The notes under the pieces were generated by a model. It saw only the letters and a list, made by a program, of their open reading frames with translations. It was not told where the DNA came from and ran no database searches. Position numbers and translations under genes: made by a program. 12,450 nt of DNA from Oscillospiraceae bacterium (GTDB lineage Bacteria; Bacillota; Clostridia; Oscillospirales; Ruminococcaceae), in NCBI GenBank assembly GCA_031285645.1, contig JAITVU010000071.1, forward strand, positions 1 to 12,450, written 5' to 3'. Positions 1-7,570 of this stretch are shown here, piece by piece. The number at the start of each line of letters is the position of its first letter. The stretch's first letter is position 1.

Positions 1-1
1 C

Positions 2-736
2 ACCACTGTGCGCGGCCGCGCGCTCAAGGACACGCGGCGGCAAATTCAAATGGTGTTTCAGGATCCTTTTGCTTCCCTCAATCCGCGCATGAGCATTGGC
101 CGCAGCATCCGCGACGTGCTGGATATACATCACGTCGGGCCGCGGGCTCAGCGCCGCGCGGCCGTGGAGAAAATGCTTGACGCCGTGGGATTGGGCGCCG
201 CCAGCTACGACCGTTATCCCCACGAGTTTTCGGGCGGCCAGCGGCAACGGGCCGGCATTGCCCGCGCGCTTGTAATCAGCCCCAAAATCGTTGTGTGCGA
301 CGAGCCTGTTTCGGCGCTTGACGTCTCCGTCCAATCCCAGATTCTCAACATCCTCACCGCGCTCAAAAAAGATCTCGGCCTGTCGTATCTTTTTATCGCC
401 CACGGACTCAATGTTGTGCGTCATCTCTCGGACAAGGTGGCGGTGATGTATCTGGGCCGTTTTGTGGAAACAGCCCCGTGCGACGCGCTTTTCTCCGAGC
501 CCAGGCATCCCTACACACAGGCGCTCATCTCCTCAATCCCCCTGCCCGATCCAAACAGGGCGCTCGGCGACAGGCGCATCATCCTTGACGGCGATATCCC
601 GAGTCCCCTGAATCCGCCGTCAGGCTGCGCCTTCCATACCCGGTGCCGTTACACAAAGGATATTTGTAAAAAGGAGCCGCCGCCCCTTACCGGAGACGGC
701 GGGCATTTGACGGCCTGTCATTTTCCGTTCATATAG
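2..736 (+). CDS. Oligopeptide/dipeptide ABC transporter ATP-binding protein (OppF/DppF type), 5' truncated by window edge
   Basis: This is the cytoplasmic ATPase of a peptide/nickel-type ABC importer. The frame is open from base 2, so the start codon and the Walker A loop lie upstream. Visible in order are the Q-loop (MVFQDPFASLNPR, about nt 50-90), the ABC signature FSGGQRQ (nt 227-247), Walker B (VVCDEP, nt 290-307), the D-loop SALD and the switch histidine in FIAHG (about nt 395-409). The C-terminal oligopeptide-transporter extension follows, with its cysteine pattern GCAFHTRC...DIC near nt 625-668, typical of OppD/OppF/DppD/DppF. Its partner ATPase is probably just upstream (inference). 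No permease sits next to it here. The receptor and both permeases come 4.1 kb later, after three enzyme genes, and they have no ATPase of their own in the window. I infer that this ATPase powers them. The choice between OppF and DppF is not certain. Confidence 0.93.
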   Translation, partial: TTVRGRALKDTRRQIQMVFQDPFASLNPRMSIGRSIRDVLDIHHVGPRAQRRAAVEKMLDAVGLGAASYDRYPHEFSGGQRQRAGIARALVISPKIVVCDEPVSALDVSVQSQILNILTALKKDLGLSYLFIAHGLNVVRHLSDKVAVMYLGRFVETAPCDALFSEPRHPYTQALISSIPLPDPNRALGDRRIILDGDIPSPLNPPSGCAFHTRCRYTKDICKKEPPPLTGDGGHLTACHFPFI

Positions 737-917
737 CGATCCCTCATTCGAGTATACCGGCGGGGAACAATCCTGTTATTCGGCCGCCGCTACACAGAGG
801 GAAACAGCGCCTTCCTGAAAAGTCCCGTCCGTGACGGCCTTTCTAAAGTGTGGCCGCTGGTTTGTTTGCGTACATAATTATCAAAATGATCAATATGAGC
901 AATTGGCAGGTGAATTA

Positions 918-2273
918 ATGGAACAGTCATATTTGCGCCGTCTTGTCGGCCTCTGCCGTGAAAGCGCTGAACTCACAACGGACGTGGAGCGGTCGGCGCG
1001 CCTGTGCCTGCTCGACACTCTGGGCTGTATTCTATACTCAACCACGCTGGCGGACGGCGCGATGATCATGCGCGGGGCCTCAATGTTCGGAACCGGCGAT
1101 TATCCCCTGCCCGCAAGCAAAAACCGCTACACACCGGATACCCTGGCCCTTGTGATGGGCAGTCTATGCCATCTGCGCGAAATGGACGACGTCCACTATT
1201 CGATTGTTCATCCCGGATCCGGTATCATCCCCGCCGCTTATGCGGCTGCCATCATGAAAAACGCCGGACTCGGCGCGCTTCTGTCCGCAATAACGGCCGG
1301 TTACGAGGCGGCGGTCCGCATATCCCGGGCGTCCAATTTTTTGGAGCACCGCCGCCGTGGCTTCCATGCCACGGCGACGATCTGTCCCTTTGGCGCCGCT
1401 ATGGCTGCCGCTTTTATTCTCGATCTGGACGAGGCCAGGACTGTTCAGGCGTTGGGCATCGCCGGTACGCGCACGGGCGGCACATGGGCCTTTGCCCGGG
1501 ACAACGCAATGACAAAGCGTCTGCATCCGGGCCTCGCGGCCCGCGACGGCTTGCAGGCCGCCTGTTTCGCGCTCGCCGGCGTCAGCGGTCCCGAATTCAT
1601 ATTGGACGCGCGGGAAGGCGGCTTCTTCCGCGTATTCACGGGCGATTGCGATATGGAGGCGCTTTTGGCTCCCGCAAAACCCGCCATTTCAGAGACGGAA
1701 TACAAGTATTACGCCTCCTGTAAATCCGCGCATTCCCCCATTGAGGCCGCCATTCAAATATATAAGGATAACATGGGCAAAAAGCCCGCGAAAATAGAGG
1801 TGAAGATCAATTCCTCCGCCATGAGCATGGCCGGACGGCTGCACGAAAAAGGCTCCGTCGTTTCCGCTCAGCTCTCCATTCCCTATGCCGTCGCATTGGG
1901 GCTGAGCGGCCATACGGGCGGCGCGCTTGATTATACCGACGACATGGTGTCGGACGACGCGCTTTTCGGCCTCGCAGCCCTTGTCGAGATGGCGATCAGT
2001 CCTGAGATGGATCAGATACGCGCCGAAAAACACCGCTCGGCGGCGCGGCTCAAAGTTTATTGGGAAGATGGCGGCTCTTCCGGCGCCTTTGTCCAGACGC
2101 CCAGGGGCGCGATGGATAACCCGCTCAGCGAAGAGGAAATTATCCATAAATTCCTGACCCTCTCATCAAGCGCTGTCGGGCACAGCGTGGCCAGGGAGCT
2201 TGTATCAACCATTATGGAGGGTCCGCATTATATCCGTATACGCGAACTGGTCGACATGATCGGCTTTGATTGA
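918..2273 (+). CDS. MmgE/PrpD family protein (candidate iminodisuccinate-type epimerase)
   Basis: This encodes a 451-residue cytoplasmic protein of full MmgE/PrpD length. I chose ATG 918 over an in-frame ATG at 831: a ribosome-binding-like GGCAGG lies just upstream, and the extra 29 residues are unlike the family. Family landmarks (451-residue numbering) are the DD pair near 90-91, HPG at 98-100, FHATAT with H150, TKRLHPG with K200 and H203, the CKSAHSP loop with H272, and a PYAVA stretch near 322. The histidines and lysine fall where catalytic residues occur in relatives such as cis-aconitate decarboxylase. Known family activities include 2-methylcitrate dehydratase, cis-aconitate decarboxylase and iminodisuccinate epimerase. 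No methylcitrate synthase or lyase is nearby. The next gene is an ArgH-like C-N lyase, which favours the epimerase-type role (inference). A structured element fills most of the 155-bp gap after it. Confidence 0.92.
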   Translation: MEQSYLRRLVGLCRESAELTTDVERSARLCLLDTLGCILYSTTLADGAMIMRGASMFGTGDYPLPASKNRYTPDTLALVMGSLCHLREMDDVHYSIVHPGSGIIPAAYAAAIMKNAGLGALLSAITAGYEAAVRISRASNFLEHRRRGFHATATICPFGAAMAAAFILDLDEARTVQALGIAGTRTGGTWAFARDNAMTKRLHPGLAARDGLQAACFALAGVSGPEFILDAREGGFFRVFTGDCDMEALLAPAKPAISETEYKYYASCKSAHSPIEAAIQIYKDNMGKKPAKIEVKINSSAMSMAGRLHEKGSVVSAQLSIPYAVALGLSGHTGGALDYTDDMVSDDALFGLAALVEMAISPEMDQIRAEKHRSAARLKVYWEDGGSSGAFVQTPRGAMDNPLSEEEIIHKFLTLSSSAVGHSVARELVSTIMEGPHYIRIRELVDMIGFD

Positions 2274-2293
2274 CAGCGGAATGCGGAGTCTTC

Positions 2294-2374
2294 CCGCGCC
2301 ATTGCCATGAAAACACTTGTGTTTTCATGGGGCGGGCACAGCCCGCCGACGCGCCGCGCGCGTCAATGGCGCGG
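2294..2374. repeat. Cloverleaf palindromic element, copy 1
   Basis: This is an 81-bp structure between the MmgE/PrpD and lyase genes. A perfect 10-bp outer stem (CCGCGCCATT at 2294-2303 with AATGGCGCGG at 2365-2374) encloses three contiguous hairpins: AT-rich 2305-2330 (12-bp arms), GC-rich 2331-2347 (GGCGGGC, loop ACA) and 2348-2364 (GACGCGC, loop CGC). All arms are perfectly paired. Confidence 0.85.
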
Positions 2375-2428
2375 CAGCACGGCTAATCAAGGGCGCACCC
2401 CATCAAAGAAGACGAAAGGACGGCTAAA

Positions 2429-3931
2429 ATGGAACAGGCAGCGCAATCCAAGGGCTTTTTTGAACGCACGCAAGGCAAAATGAACCCCCTTGTACTCGAG
2501 CATTACTATAAAAAAAGGATGGGCGATATCGCCGGCTCATCAATGTATCTTTTAAACGTCATGCGCGCCCATGTGTGCATGCTCGCCAAACAGGACATCA
2601 TTCCCCGCGACATGGCAAAGGCCCTTTCGGGCGCGCTCAGTGGCTGGACCGCTTCCGGCGGCATCACCCACGATATGCTCGATCCCGCGTTTGAGGACCT
2701 CTACCTCAATATGGAGCATATGCTTAAAGAAAAGCTCGGCGCCGAGACGGCCGGATATCTGCCTGTGGCGCGTAGCCGCAACGATGTCGAGGCCGCCATG
2801 TGGCGCATGGAGATAAGGGAAAAACTCGTCGTACTTGCGCGGTCCGTCATCCGCCATGCGTCTATCTTAATCAAGCGCGCCGGGGATAACATTGACAGCG
2901 CCATGCCGGGTTACACGTATCACCAGCAGGCCCAGCCCCTGACGCTCGGCTTCCAGCTGGCCGCCTTATCCGCGGCGCAAATTCGCGATGCCGAGCGCAT
3001 TGTACAGAGCGTTAAGCGCCTCAACCTTAATCCTTTGGGTTCGGCCGCCCTGGCGGGCACGGGCTATCCCATTGATCGCGAATACACGGCGCGGCTCCTC
3101 GGTTTCGACGGCGTCACGGACAACTGCGAGGATGCCGTCGCCGCCTGCGACTACATGCTTGAGTCGGCGTCGGCCGCCTTGCTCACGCTCACAACTCTCT
3201 CCCGATTTGCGGAAGAAGTGATCAAATGGTGCCAGAACGAGGCGGGTTTTGCCGCCCTGCCCGACGACATCATCGACTCATCCTCCATCATGCCGCAGAA
3301 ACGCAATCCCGTCGTCCCCGCGACGGTACGGGCGCAGGCGCGGCTTGCCGCTGGCGATTTTGCCGGAATGGCCGCCGCCTGCACAGTCGCCTATGAAGCC
3401 AGCCGGGACGTCACCATTGTCTATGAAAAAACAATCGCGTTTATCGAGAACGCCTACGATATGTGCATGGTGTCGAGCGCGTACGCCGAGGGTATCACAT
3501 TCAATTTGGATAAGCTGCGCGGCGCGCTTGACCTCGGCTTTTCCACCACAACCGAAATCGCGGATACGCTTGTCCGGGACGGGAATATGCCCTTCAGGAT
3601 CGCACATGCCCTTGTCGGCGGTCTGGTCGGCTCTCTCTATGATGCCGGAAAAGGCCCCGAGAACCTGACCTATGAAGCCCTGCGTGCGTTTGCCCGTGAA
3701 GAAACCGGCAAAGACCTGCCCATTACAAAAGCACAGTTTGACGCGGCCAACAATGTGGATGAAAACATTGCCCGGCGCGGCCATACGGGCGGCACGTCAC
3801 GGGATCAGGTGCAAAAATCGCTGCATAACCAGCAAAACCGCCTGTCCGGCCTTGAAAAAGAGCTGACAGCGTTTGAAGCGCAGTGGAAAGAGGCCGGAAC
3901 GCTGCTTGACGCGGCCTGCCGAGGCATATAG
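2429..3931 (+). CDS. Argininosuccinate lyase-like C-N lyase of the aspartase/fumarase superfamily
   Basis: This is a 500-residue protein, somewhat longer than typical ArgH (about 450-470). The superfamily signature SSSIMPQKRNP is at residues 284-294 and carries the mobile-loop catalytic serine and the Lys/Asn substrate ligands. The N-terminal ARSRND (114-119), MPGYTYHQQAQP (159-170) and NPLGSAALAGTGYPIDRE (201-218) are clearly ArgH-like. Several usual ArgH positions are changed. The GYTH histidine is Tyr164, with a His following at 165; the HT before ARSRND is PV; the IH of the EDIH motif is LY. This suggests a substrate other than argininosuccinate (inference). Known relatives with altered substrates are iminodisuccinate C-N lyase and EDDS lyase, which release fumarate from N-substituted aspartates. 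The start has a good AAAGGA site 8 bases upstream. Its place between an importer and a MmgE/PrpD gene supports catabolism. Annotation pipelines might call it argH. Confidence 0.9.
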   Translation: MEQAAQSKGFFERTQGKMNPLVLEHYYKKRMGDIAGSSMYLLNVMRAHVCMLAKQDIIPRDMAKALSGALSGWTASGGITHDMLDPAFEDLYLNMEHMLKEKLGAETAGYLPVARSRNDVEAAMWRMEIREKLVVLARSVIRHASILIKRAGDNIDSAMPGYTYHQQAQPLTLGFQLAALSAAQIRDAERIVQSVKRLNLNPLGSAALAGTGYPIDREYTARLLGFDGVTDNCEDAVAACDYMLESASAALLTLTTLSRFAEEVIKWCQNEAGFAALPDDIIDSSSIMPQKRNPVVPATVRAQARLAAGDFAGMAAACTVAYEASRDVTIVYEKTIAFIENAYDMCMVSSAYAEGITFNLDKLRGALDLGFSTTTEIADTLVRDGNMPFRIAHALVGGLVGSLYDAGKGPENLTYEALRAFAREETGKDLPITKAQFDAANNVDENIARRGHTGGTSRDQVQKSLHNQQNRLSGLEKELTAFEAQWKEAGTLLDAACRGI

Positions 3932-3971
3932 GTTTTAACGCGCCGCAGCGCTATAAAGGGAAGGAACAGAC

Positions 3972-4433
3972 ATGGGTTATGTTGAGGAACTGCGCGCCCT
4001 GATTGGCCACAGACGGATAATACTGCCCGGGAGTCTGGTCATTATACGGAATCCGGACGGCCGCATCTTAATGCAGCAGCGCAAGTACCCGTATGGCCGG
4101 TGGGCGCTTCCGGGCGGTCTGATGGATCCCGGGGAATCCACTGTCGATACGGCCAAACGGGAGATCAGGGAGGAAACCGGGCTTGAGGTCGATGACCTCA
4201 AGCTGCTCGGCGTTTATTCGGGCCCGGAATACCTTTGCGCCGCGCCGAACGGCGATGAGTGGTATGCCGTGACCACCGCTTACATGACGGGCCGCTACAG
4301 CGGCGCTCTGTGTGTGAACGACGATGAATCCCTCGCGTTTGACTGGTTTGATCCGTATCGTCTTCCTGCCGACATGTCTCCGACGAACCGTTATATAATC
4401 AGCGATTACCTTGATTATATCGGCAATCTATAG
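3972..4433 (+). CDS. NUDIX hydrolase
   Basis: This is a 153-residue soluble Nudix protein with a complete Nudix box at residues 49-71. Gly49 is followed by Glu55, then REIREETGL (63-71), which fits Gx5Ex7REUxEExGU exactly. The metal-binding glutamates E67 and E68 are present. Family members hydrolyse nucleoside diphosphates linked to another group. The sequence does not reveal the substrate. It starts 40 bases after the lyase stop, with a purine-rich AAGGGAAGGAA site upstream, so it is probably co-transcribed with the lyase. Its link to the catabolic pathway is unclear: it may be housekeeping, or it may remove a nucleotide-linked by-product (speculation). The 421-bp region after it is full of repeats and separates it from the receptor gene. 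Confidence 0.92.
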   Translation: MGYVEELRALIGHRRIILPGSLVIIRNPDGRILMQQRKYPYGRWALPGGLMDPGESTVDTAKREIREETGLEVDDLKLLGVYSGPEYLCAAPNGDEWYAVTTAYMTGRYSGALCVNDDESLAFDWFDPYRLPADMSPTNRYIISDYLDYIGNL

Positions 4434-4442
4434 CTGTACAGG

Positions 4443-4499
4443 TTTAAAATTGATACACAATTTTAAATGCGCGGCAAACGCCGCGCGCCGCGAAGCGGC
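4443..4499. repeat. Cloverleaf palindromic element, copy 2 (outer stem degenerate)
   Basis: Three adjacent hairpins in the same order as copy 1: AT-rich 4443-4467 (10-bp arms), GC-rich 4469-4486 (GCGCGGC arms) and 4487-4499 (GCCGC, loop GAA). The outer stem is weak; TATAG/CTATA outside the hairpins may be its remnant. It directly follows the Nudix gene. Confidence 0.65.
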
Positions 4500-4530
4500 C
4501 TATATAGTGAATTCGCTTTAAGACTAACTC

Positions 4531-4634
4531 ATACTAATCCGCTTTTAAAATCAGATACTTAACTATCGCTCAAAACGCCTTTTTTCCAAAACGCATCGCG
4601 CCATTTTATCTGCTTTTTAATGGGATATTAGTAT
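4531..4634. repeat. MITE-like element, copy 1
   Basis: This is a 104-bp element with inverted ends ATACTAAT (4531-4538) and ATTAGTAT (4627-4634). The inner right half (CGCTCAAAACG..., AAACGCATCGC, TTTTATCTGCTTTT, GGATATTAGTAT) closely matches the element at 10591-10676 in the same orientation. It has no coding capacity. Confidence 0.75.
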
Positions 4635-4687
4635 AAATAGAATGCACGCGCTCTGTCTCGCAGGCTTTTTTAAGTGGTTTAACTATA

Positions 4688-4783
4688 CTTGCCGCATTGT
4701 CATATCCACGCGATGCGTGACAGCGGGCAAAGCCCGCTGTGGTTTAAAACTGTATCAGTTTCAAACCTATAATGACTATATAA
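4688..4783. repeat. Cloverleaf palindromic element, copy 3
   Basis: A 96-bp element with ends CTTGCCGCAT and TGACTATATAA, both shared with the copy at 8503-8599. The outer stem is GTCAT/ATGAC with flanking pairs. The hairpins are 4707-4719 (CACGC, loop GAT), 4720-4740 (ACAGCGGGC, loop AAA) and 4741-4767 (12-bp AT-rich arms, one A-C mismatch). Orientation is opposite to copies 1 and 2. Confidence 0.8.
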
Positions 4784-4854
4784 TATATGCGTAAGGCTAA
4801 GCCTTCATATAACGCGGCGCTGCCGCACAATCCAAACATTAAGAGGAGAGAAAA

Positions 4855-6471
4855 ATGAACAGGATTAAAAAAATCTTACCCCTGATGCTGGCCATGGCAC
4901 TCATTATAACCCTTGCCGGGTGCAATGGCGGCGATTCAGGCAGTCCGTCCTCAGACGCCTCTCAATCCGCTGTGTCTGCCGATTCGTCACAGGCTCAGTC
5001 CAGTCCCACGGATGCCCCTTCAGATGAACTCAAAGACCTTATCGTCGCCACTGGCACGGACGCGTCAACCTTGGACCCCCATTTGTGCACCGACTCGGCG
5101 ACGGAAGTCATCAACAAGAATATCTATCAAAATCTGGTGCGCTATACGGCTGAAATGGAAATTGTCCCCGAACTCGCCACCGAGTGGACGACATCGGAGG
5201 ACGGAAAAACATGGCGCTTTACACTGCGCGACGATTTAAAATTCCACGACGGTACCGATTTTAACGCTGAAGCGGTCAAGATCAACTTCGAGCGTATCCT
5301 CGCCGAGGAGACCGCCTCCCCACGCCGCTCCGTTTTCGCCATGATTGAGTCTGTCACGGTTGTGGACCCGACTCATGTCGACATTCTCACCTCCTATCCC
5401 TGCGGATCTTTCCTTCAGCAGCTTTGCCACCCGGCGGGCGGCATGATCAGCCCGGCAGCCATAGAAACGCACGGGATCGAAAACCTCGGTCAAAATCCCT
5501 GCGGCACCGGCCCCCTGATGCTTAAAGAGTGGACACCCGGCGAAAAACTGGTCTTTGATATCTTCCAGGATTATTACGCCGGCGCGCCCAAGGTGAAAAG
5601 CGTCACGATGAATATTGTCCCCGACAGCTCCACCCGCGCGATGCTTATTGAATCCGGTCAGTGCGATGTGGCGCTGCGCCTGCCCGTCACCGAGATTGAG
5701 CGCCTGCGCGGCGACGCCAACCTCACCGTAACCGAGGGGTCCACCGTCATGACGATGTACATTGCGCTCAACAACACAAAAGGGGCGCTTCAGGACCCCA
5801 ATGTGCGCCGCGCGCTCAATTTGGCGGTGGATATTGATTCCATTGTTAAAAATGTGGTCTCCAATTTCTCCGAGGCGGCCGATTCCGTCATCTCCAAACA
5901 CACGTGGGGACATGCCTCCATCGGCGCCTATCCCTATGATCCGGAGCAGGCCAAACAGCTGCTTAAAGACGCCGGTCATGAAAACCTTGAAATCACGCTT
6001 TGGACGCCTGTCGGCCGCTATCTGATGGACATCCAGGTCGCGGAGGCCATTCAGGCGCAGCTCGCCGACGTCGGCGTCACACTCAATATTCAGCAGTGGG
6101 AATTCCAGGCTTTGATGGAAGAGGTTAAAAAAGCTGAATTTGATGCAGTCCTCCTTGGCTGGAGCCCCTCCACCGCCGATGCCGATCAGGGACTCTATCC
6201 TGTCTTCCACTCCACCCAGCACCCGCCCCAGTCCAACCGCGCGCTTTATTCGAACGCCGATGTGGACACGCTGCTTGAGCAAGCCCGGGAGGAAGTGGAC
6301 GCGACAAAACGCGCCGACCTCTACAAGCAGGCTCAGCAGATTATTATGGATGACGCCGCCTGGCTCCTGCTTTATTACCCCAACCAGGCGCTTGTCACAA
6401 CCAAGGATGTGTCCGGTATTGAGCTGATCCCCACAGAGCATATGCTGTTCGCCAACGTAGAGAAGAAATAA
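4855..6471 (+). CDS. ABC transporter substrate-binding lipoprotein, family 5 (peptide/nickel/opine type)
   Basis: This is a 538-residue extracellular receptor. It begins with a lipoprotein signal peptide: basic MNRIKK, a hydrophobic core, then the lipobox LAGC with the lipidated Cys at residue 23. A Ser/Asp/Gln-rich flexible linker follows to about residue 57. The family-5 signature lies near residues 121-147 (RFTLRDDLKFHDGTDF and the following AEAVKINFERI). Length and layout are normal for DppA/OppA-like receptors. An AAGAGGAG ribosome binding site lies 6 bases before the ATG. Known ligands of the family include peptides, nickel chelates, opines and aminopolycarboxylates such as EDTA complexes. 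The last would suit the adjacent enzymes (inference). The next gene is the first permease, after a 174-bp gap holding a large structured palindrome. That palindrome might lower permease expression relative to the receptor. A 514-codon antisense frame here is only a shadow. Confidence 0.95.
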   Translation: MNRIKKILPLMLAMALIITLAGCNGGDSGSPSSDASQSAVSADSSQAQSSPTDAPSDELKDLIVATGTDASTLDPHLCTDSATEVINKNIYQNLVRYTAEMEIVPELATEWTTSEDGKTWRFTLRDDLKFHDGTDFNAEAVKINFERILAEETASPRRSVFAMIESVTVVDPTHVDILTSYPCGSFLQQLCHPAGGMISPAAIETHGIENLGQNPCGTGPLMLKEWTPGEKLVFDIFQDYYAGAPKVKSVTMNIVPDSSTRAMLIESGQCDVALRLPVTEIERLRGDANLTVTEGSTVMTMYIALNNTKGALQDPNVRRALNLAVDIDSIVKNVVSNFSEAADSVISKHTWGHASIGAYPYDPEQAKQLLKDAGHENLEITLWTPVGRYLMDIQVAEAIQAQLADVGVTLNIQQWEFQALMEEVKKAEFDAVLLGWSPSTADADQGLYPVFHSTQHPPQSNRALYSNADVDTLLEQAREEVDATKRADLYKQAQQIIMDDAAWLLLYYPNQALVTTKDVSGIELIPTEHMLFANVEKK

Positions 6472-6489
6472 GCTATTCGGGCAGCTTGC

Positions 6490-6578
6490 CCGCGCGCATG
6501 TGTTTCTTTGAAACACATATACAAGGGGCTCTTTAGAGCCCCTTGTATTCCAAACCGCCTGGCGGTTTGGGCGCGCGG
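6490..6578. repeat. Cloverleaf palindromic element, copy 4
   Basis: An 89-bp element between the receptor and first permease genes. Perfect 8-bp outer stem CCGCGCGC (6490-6497)/GCGCGCGG (6571-6578). The hairpins are 6498-6518 (9-bp arms, AT-rich), 6519-6548 (13-bp arms, loop TTTA) and 6550-6570 (10-bp arms around one T). A further outer stem TTCGGGC (6476-6482)/GCCCGAA (6603-6609) is possible. No U-tract follows the hairpins. Confidence 0.85.
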
Positions 6579-6645
6579 ATATGTGCGGATTCACCCGGGT
6601 ATGCCCGAAAGAATACTTTTTACGCCACACAAAAAGGAGACGACC

Positions 6646-7563
6646 ATGGCCGTTTACATCGCCAAAAAAATAGGCCTTACTTTTGTGGTGCTCTTTTGCG
6701 CGGCGACATGCTCGTTTTTCCTGTTGCGCCTGATCCCCGGCGACCCCGCCGAAGCGCTCGCGGGCCCGCAGGCCACACAAAGCGACGTCGCGGCGGTGCG
6801 GGCATCCCTCAACCTCGACAAGCCCATCCCGCTCCAGTACACAGCTTACATGGGCAATCTTCTCAAAGGGGATCTCGGCTATTCATACCGCTCACGGCGG
6901 CCCGTTCTCGACGAGGTACTCGCGCGCTGGCCCAATACACTGCGCCTGTCGCTGACAAGCATGCTTGTGGCCGTCGTCATCGGGGTGCCGGTCGGGATTT
7001 TCGCGGCCCGGCGGCGCGGAAAACTGGGCGACACCTTGAGCATGGGGATCTCTTTTCTTGGAATTTCGATGCCCTCGTTTTGGCTCGGCATGCTGCTGAT
7101 CCTGCTCTTTTCCGTGCGCTTCAAACTTCTGCCTTTCTACGGGATGGATTCGCCGCTCAACTATATCCTGCCCAGCCTGACGCTGGGGCTCGGCATCGCC
7201 GCCAATATCGCGCGGCTCACGCGTGTGAGCATGCTTGAAGTTCTGGATCAGGATTACATCCGCACCGCGCGCGGTAAAGGCGTGTCCGAAGCCGGCGTCG
7301 TCTATGTCCACGCTTTGCGCAACGCGGCCGTGTCAATTATCACCATCATCGGCCTGCAGCTCGGCGCGCTTTTGGGCGGCCAGGTCGTTACCGAAACGCT
7401 CTTCTCGTGGCCGGGGCTCGGCCGGATGATCGTGGATGCGTTGACGGCGCGGGACTATATGGTCGTGCAGGGCGGTATTCTGGTCCTGGCGCTCACCTTT
7501 ACCATACTCAACCTGCTCACCGACATCTGCTATGCAGTGCTGGACCCGAGAATCAGGTTATAG
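6646..7563 (+). CDS. ABC transporter permease, DppB/OppB family
   Basis: This is a 305-residue inner-membrane permease of the BPD type. It has a hydrophobic N-terminal segment followed by the conserved RLIPGDPAE (about residues 26-34), which is diagnostic of DppB/OppB. Several membrane spans follow, and then the EAA-type loop YIRTARGKGVSEAGVVYVHA near residues 204-223. The C-terminus ends with the usual DPRIRL. I chose ATG 6646 because AAAAAGGAG precedes it at a proper distance and it gives the standard family length. An in-frame upstream ATG at 6508 would add 46 residues translated from inside a palindromic repeat. The second permease follows after only 7 bases, so the two are surely co-transcribed and should form the heterodimeric channel. 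No dedicated ATPase follows, so the ATPase gene at the left edge is the likely partner. Confidence 0.95.
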   Translation: MAVYIAKKIGLTFVVLFCAATCSFFLLRLIPGDPAEALAGPQATQSDVAAVRASLNLDKPIPLQYTAYMGNLLKGDLGYSYRSRRPVLDEVLARWPNTLRLSLTSMLVAVVIGVPVGIFAARRRGKLGDTLSMGISFLGISMPSFWLGMLLILLFSVRFKLLPFYGMDSPLNYILPSLTLGLGIAANIARLTRVSMLEVLDQDYIRTARGKGVSEAGVVYVHALRNAAVSIITIIGLQLGALLGGQVVTETLFSWPGLGRMIVDALTARDYMVVQGGILVLALTFTILNLLTDICYAVLDPRIRL

Positions 7564-7570
7564 GCGGTGA

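Larger units (their letters stand above)
4434..4854. other. 421-bp non-coding region packed with repeats
   Basis: Between the Nudix and receptor genes lie two cloverleaf elements, one MITE-like element and small hairpins at 4790-4802 (AAGGC/GCCTT) and 4814-4826 (GCGGC, loop GCT). TATAAT hexamers occur at 4768-4773 and 4779-4784, but neither has a convincing -35 box at 17 bp, so a promoter for the receptor gene is possible but not shown. No open frame here looks real. Confidence 0.7.

Noticed and set aside
831..917. N-terminal extension of the MmgE/PrpD gene from ATG 831
   Set aside because: The extra residues are unlike the family, and ATG 831 lies inside a small hairpin (825-837) without a ribosome binding site.
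918..2273. 2-methylcitrate dehydratase (prpD) of the propionate cycle
   Set aside because: The family includes many other activities and no prpB or prpC partner is visible. The neighbouring C-N lyase fits another pathway better.
2294..2374. Cloverleaf folds as tRNA genes
   Set aside because: The four-stem plan resembles tRNA, but the arms abut without the tRNA loop sizes, no T-psi-C or anticodon loop consensus is present, and arm lengths vary between copies.
2429..3931. Plain argH of arginine biosynthesis
   Set aside because: There is no argG or other arginine gene nearby, key histidines are changed, and the gene sits inside a transporter/catabolic cluster. It cannot be fully excluded.
4434..4854. 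CRISPR array
   Set aside because: The repeats differ in sequence, are palindromic throughout and lack regular spacing or spacers.
6508..6645. N-terminal extension of the first permease from ATG 6508
   Set aside because: It is translated from within the palindromic element, and a good ribosome binding site precedes ATG 6646.
5236..6780. A 514-codon open frame on the minus strand
   Set aside because: It lies opposite the solute-binding protein gene and has no recognisable motifs. It is an artefact of the codon pattern of the sense gene, and it also crosses the palindromic element.
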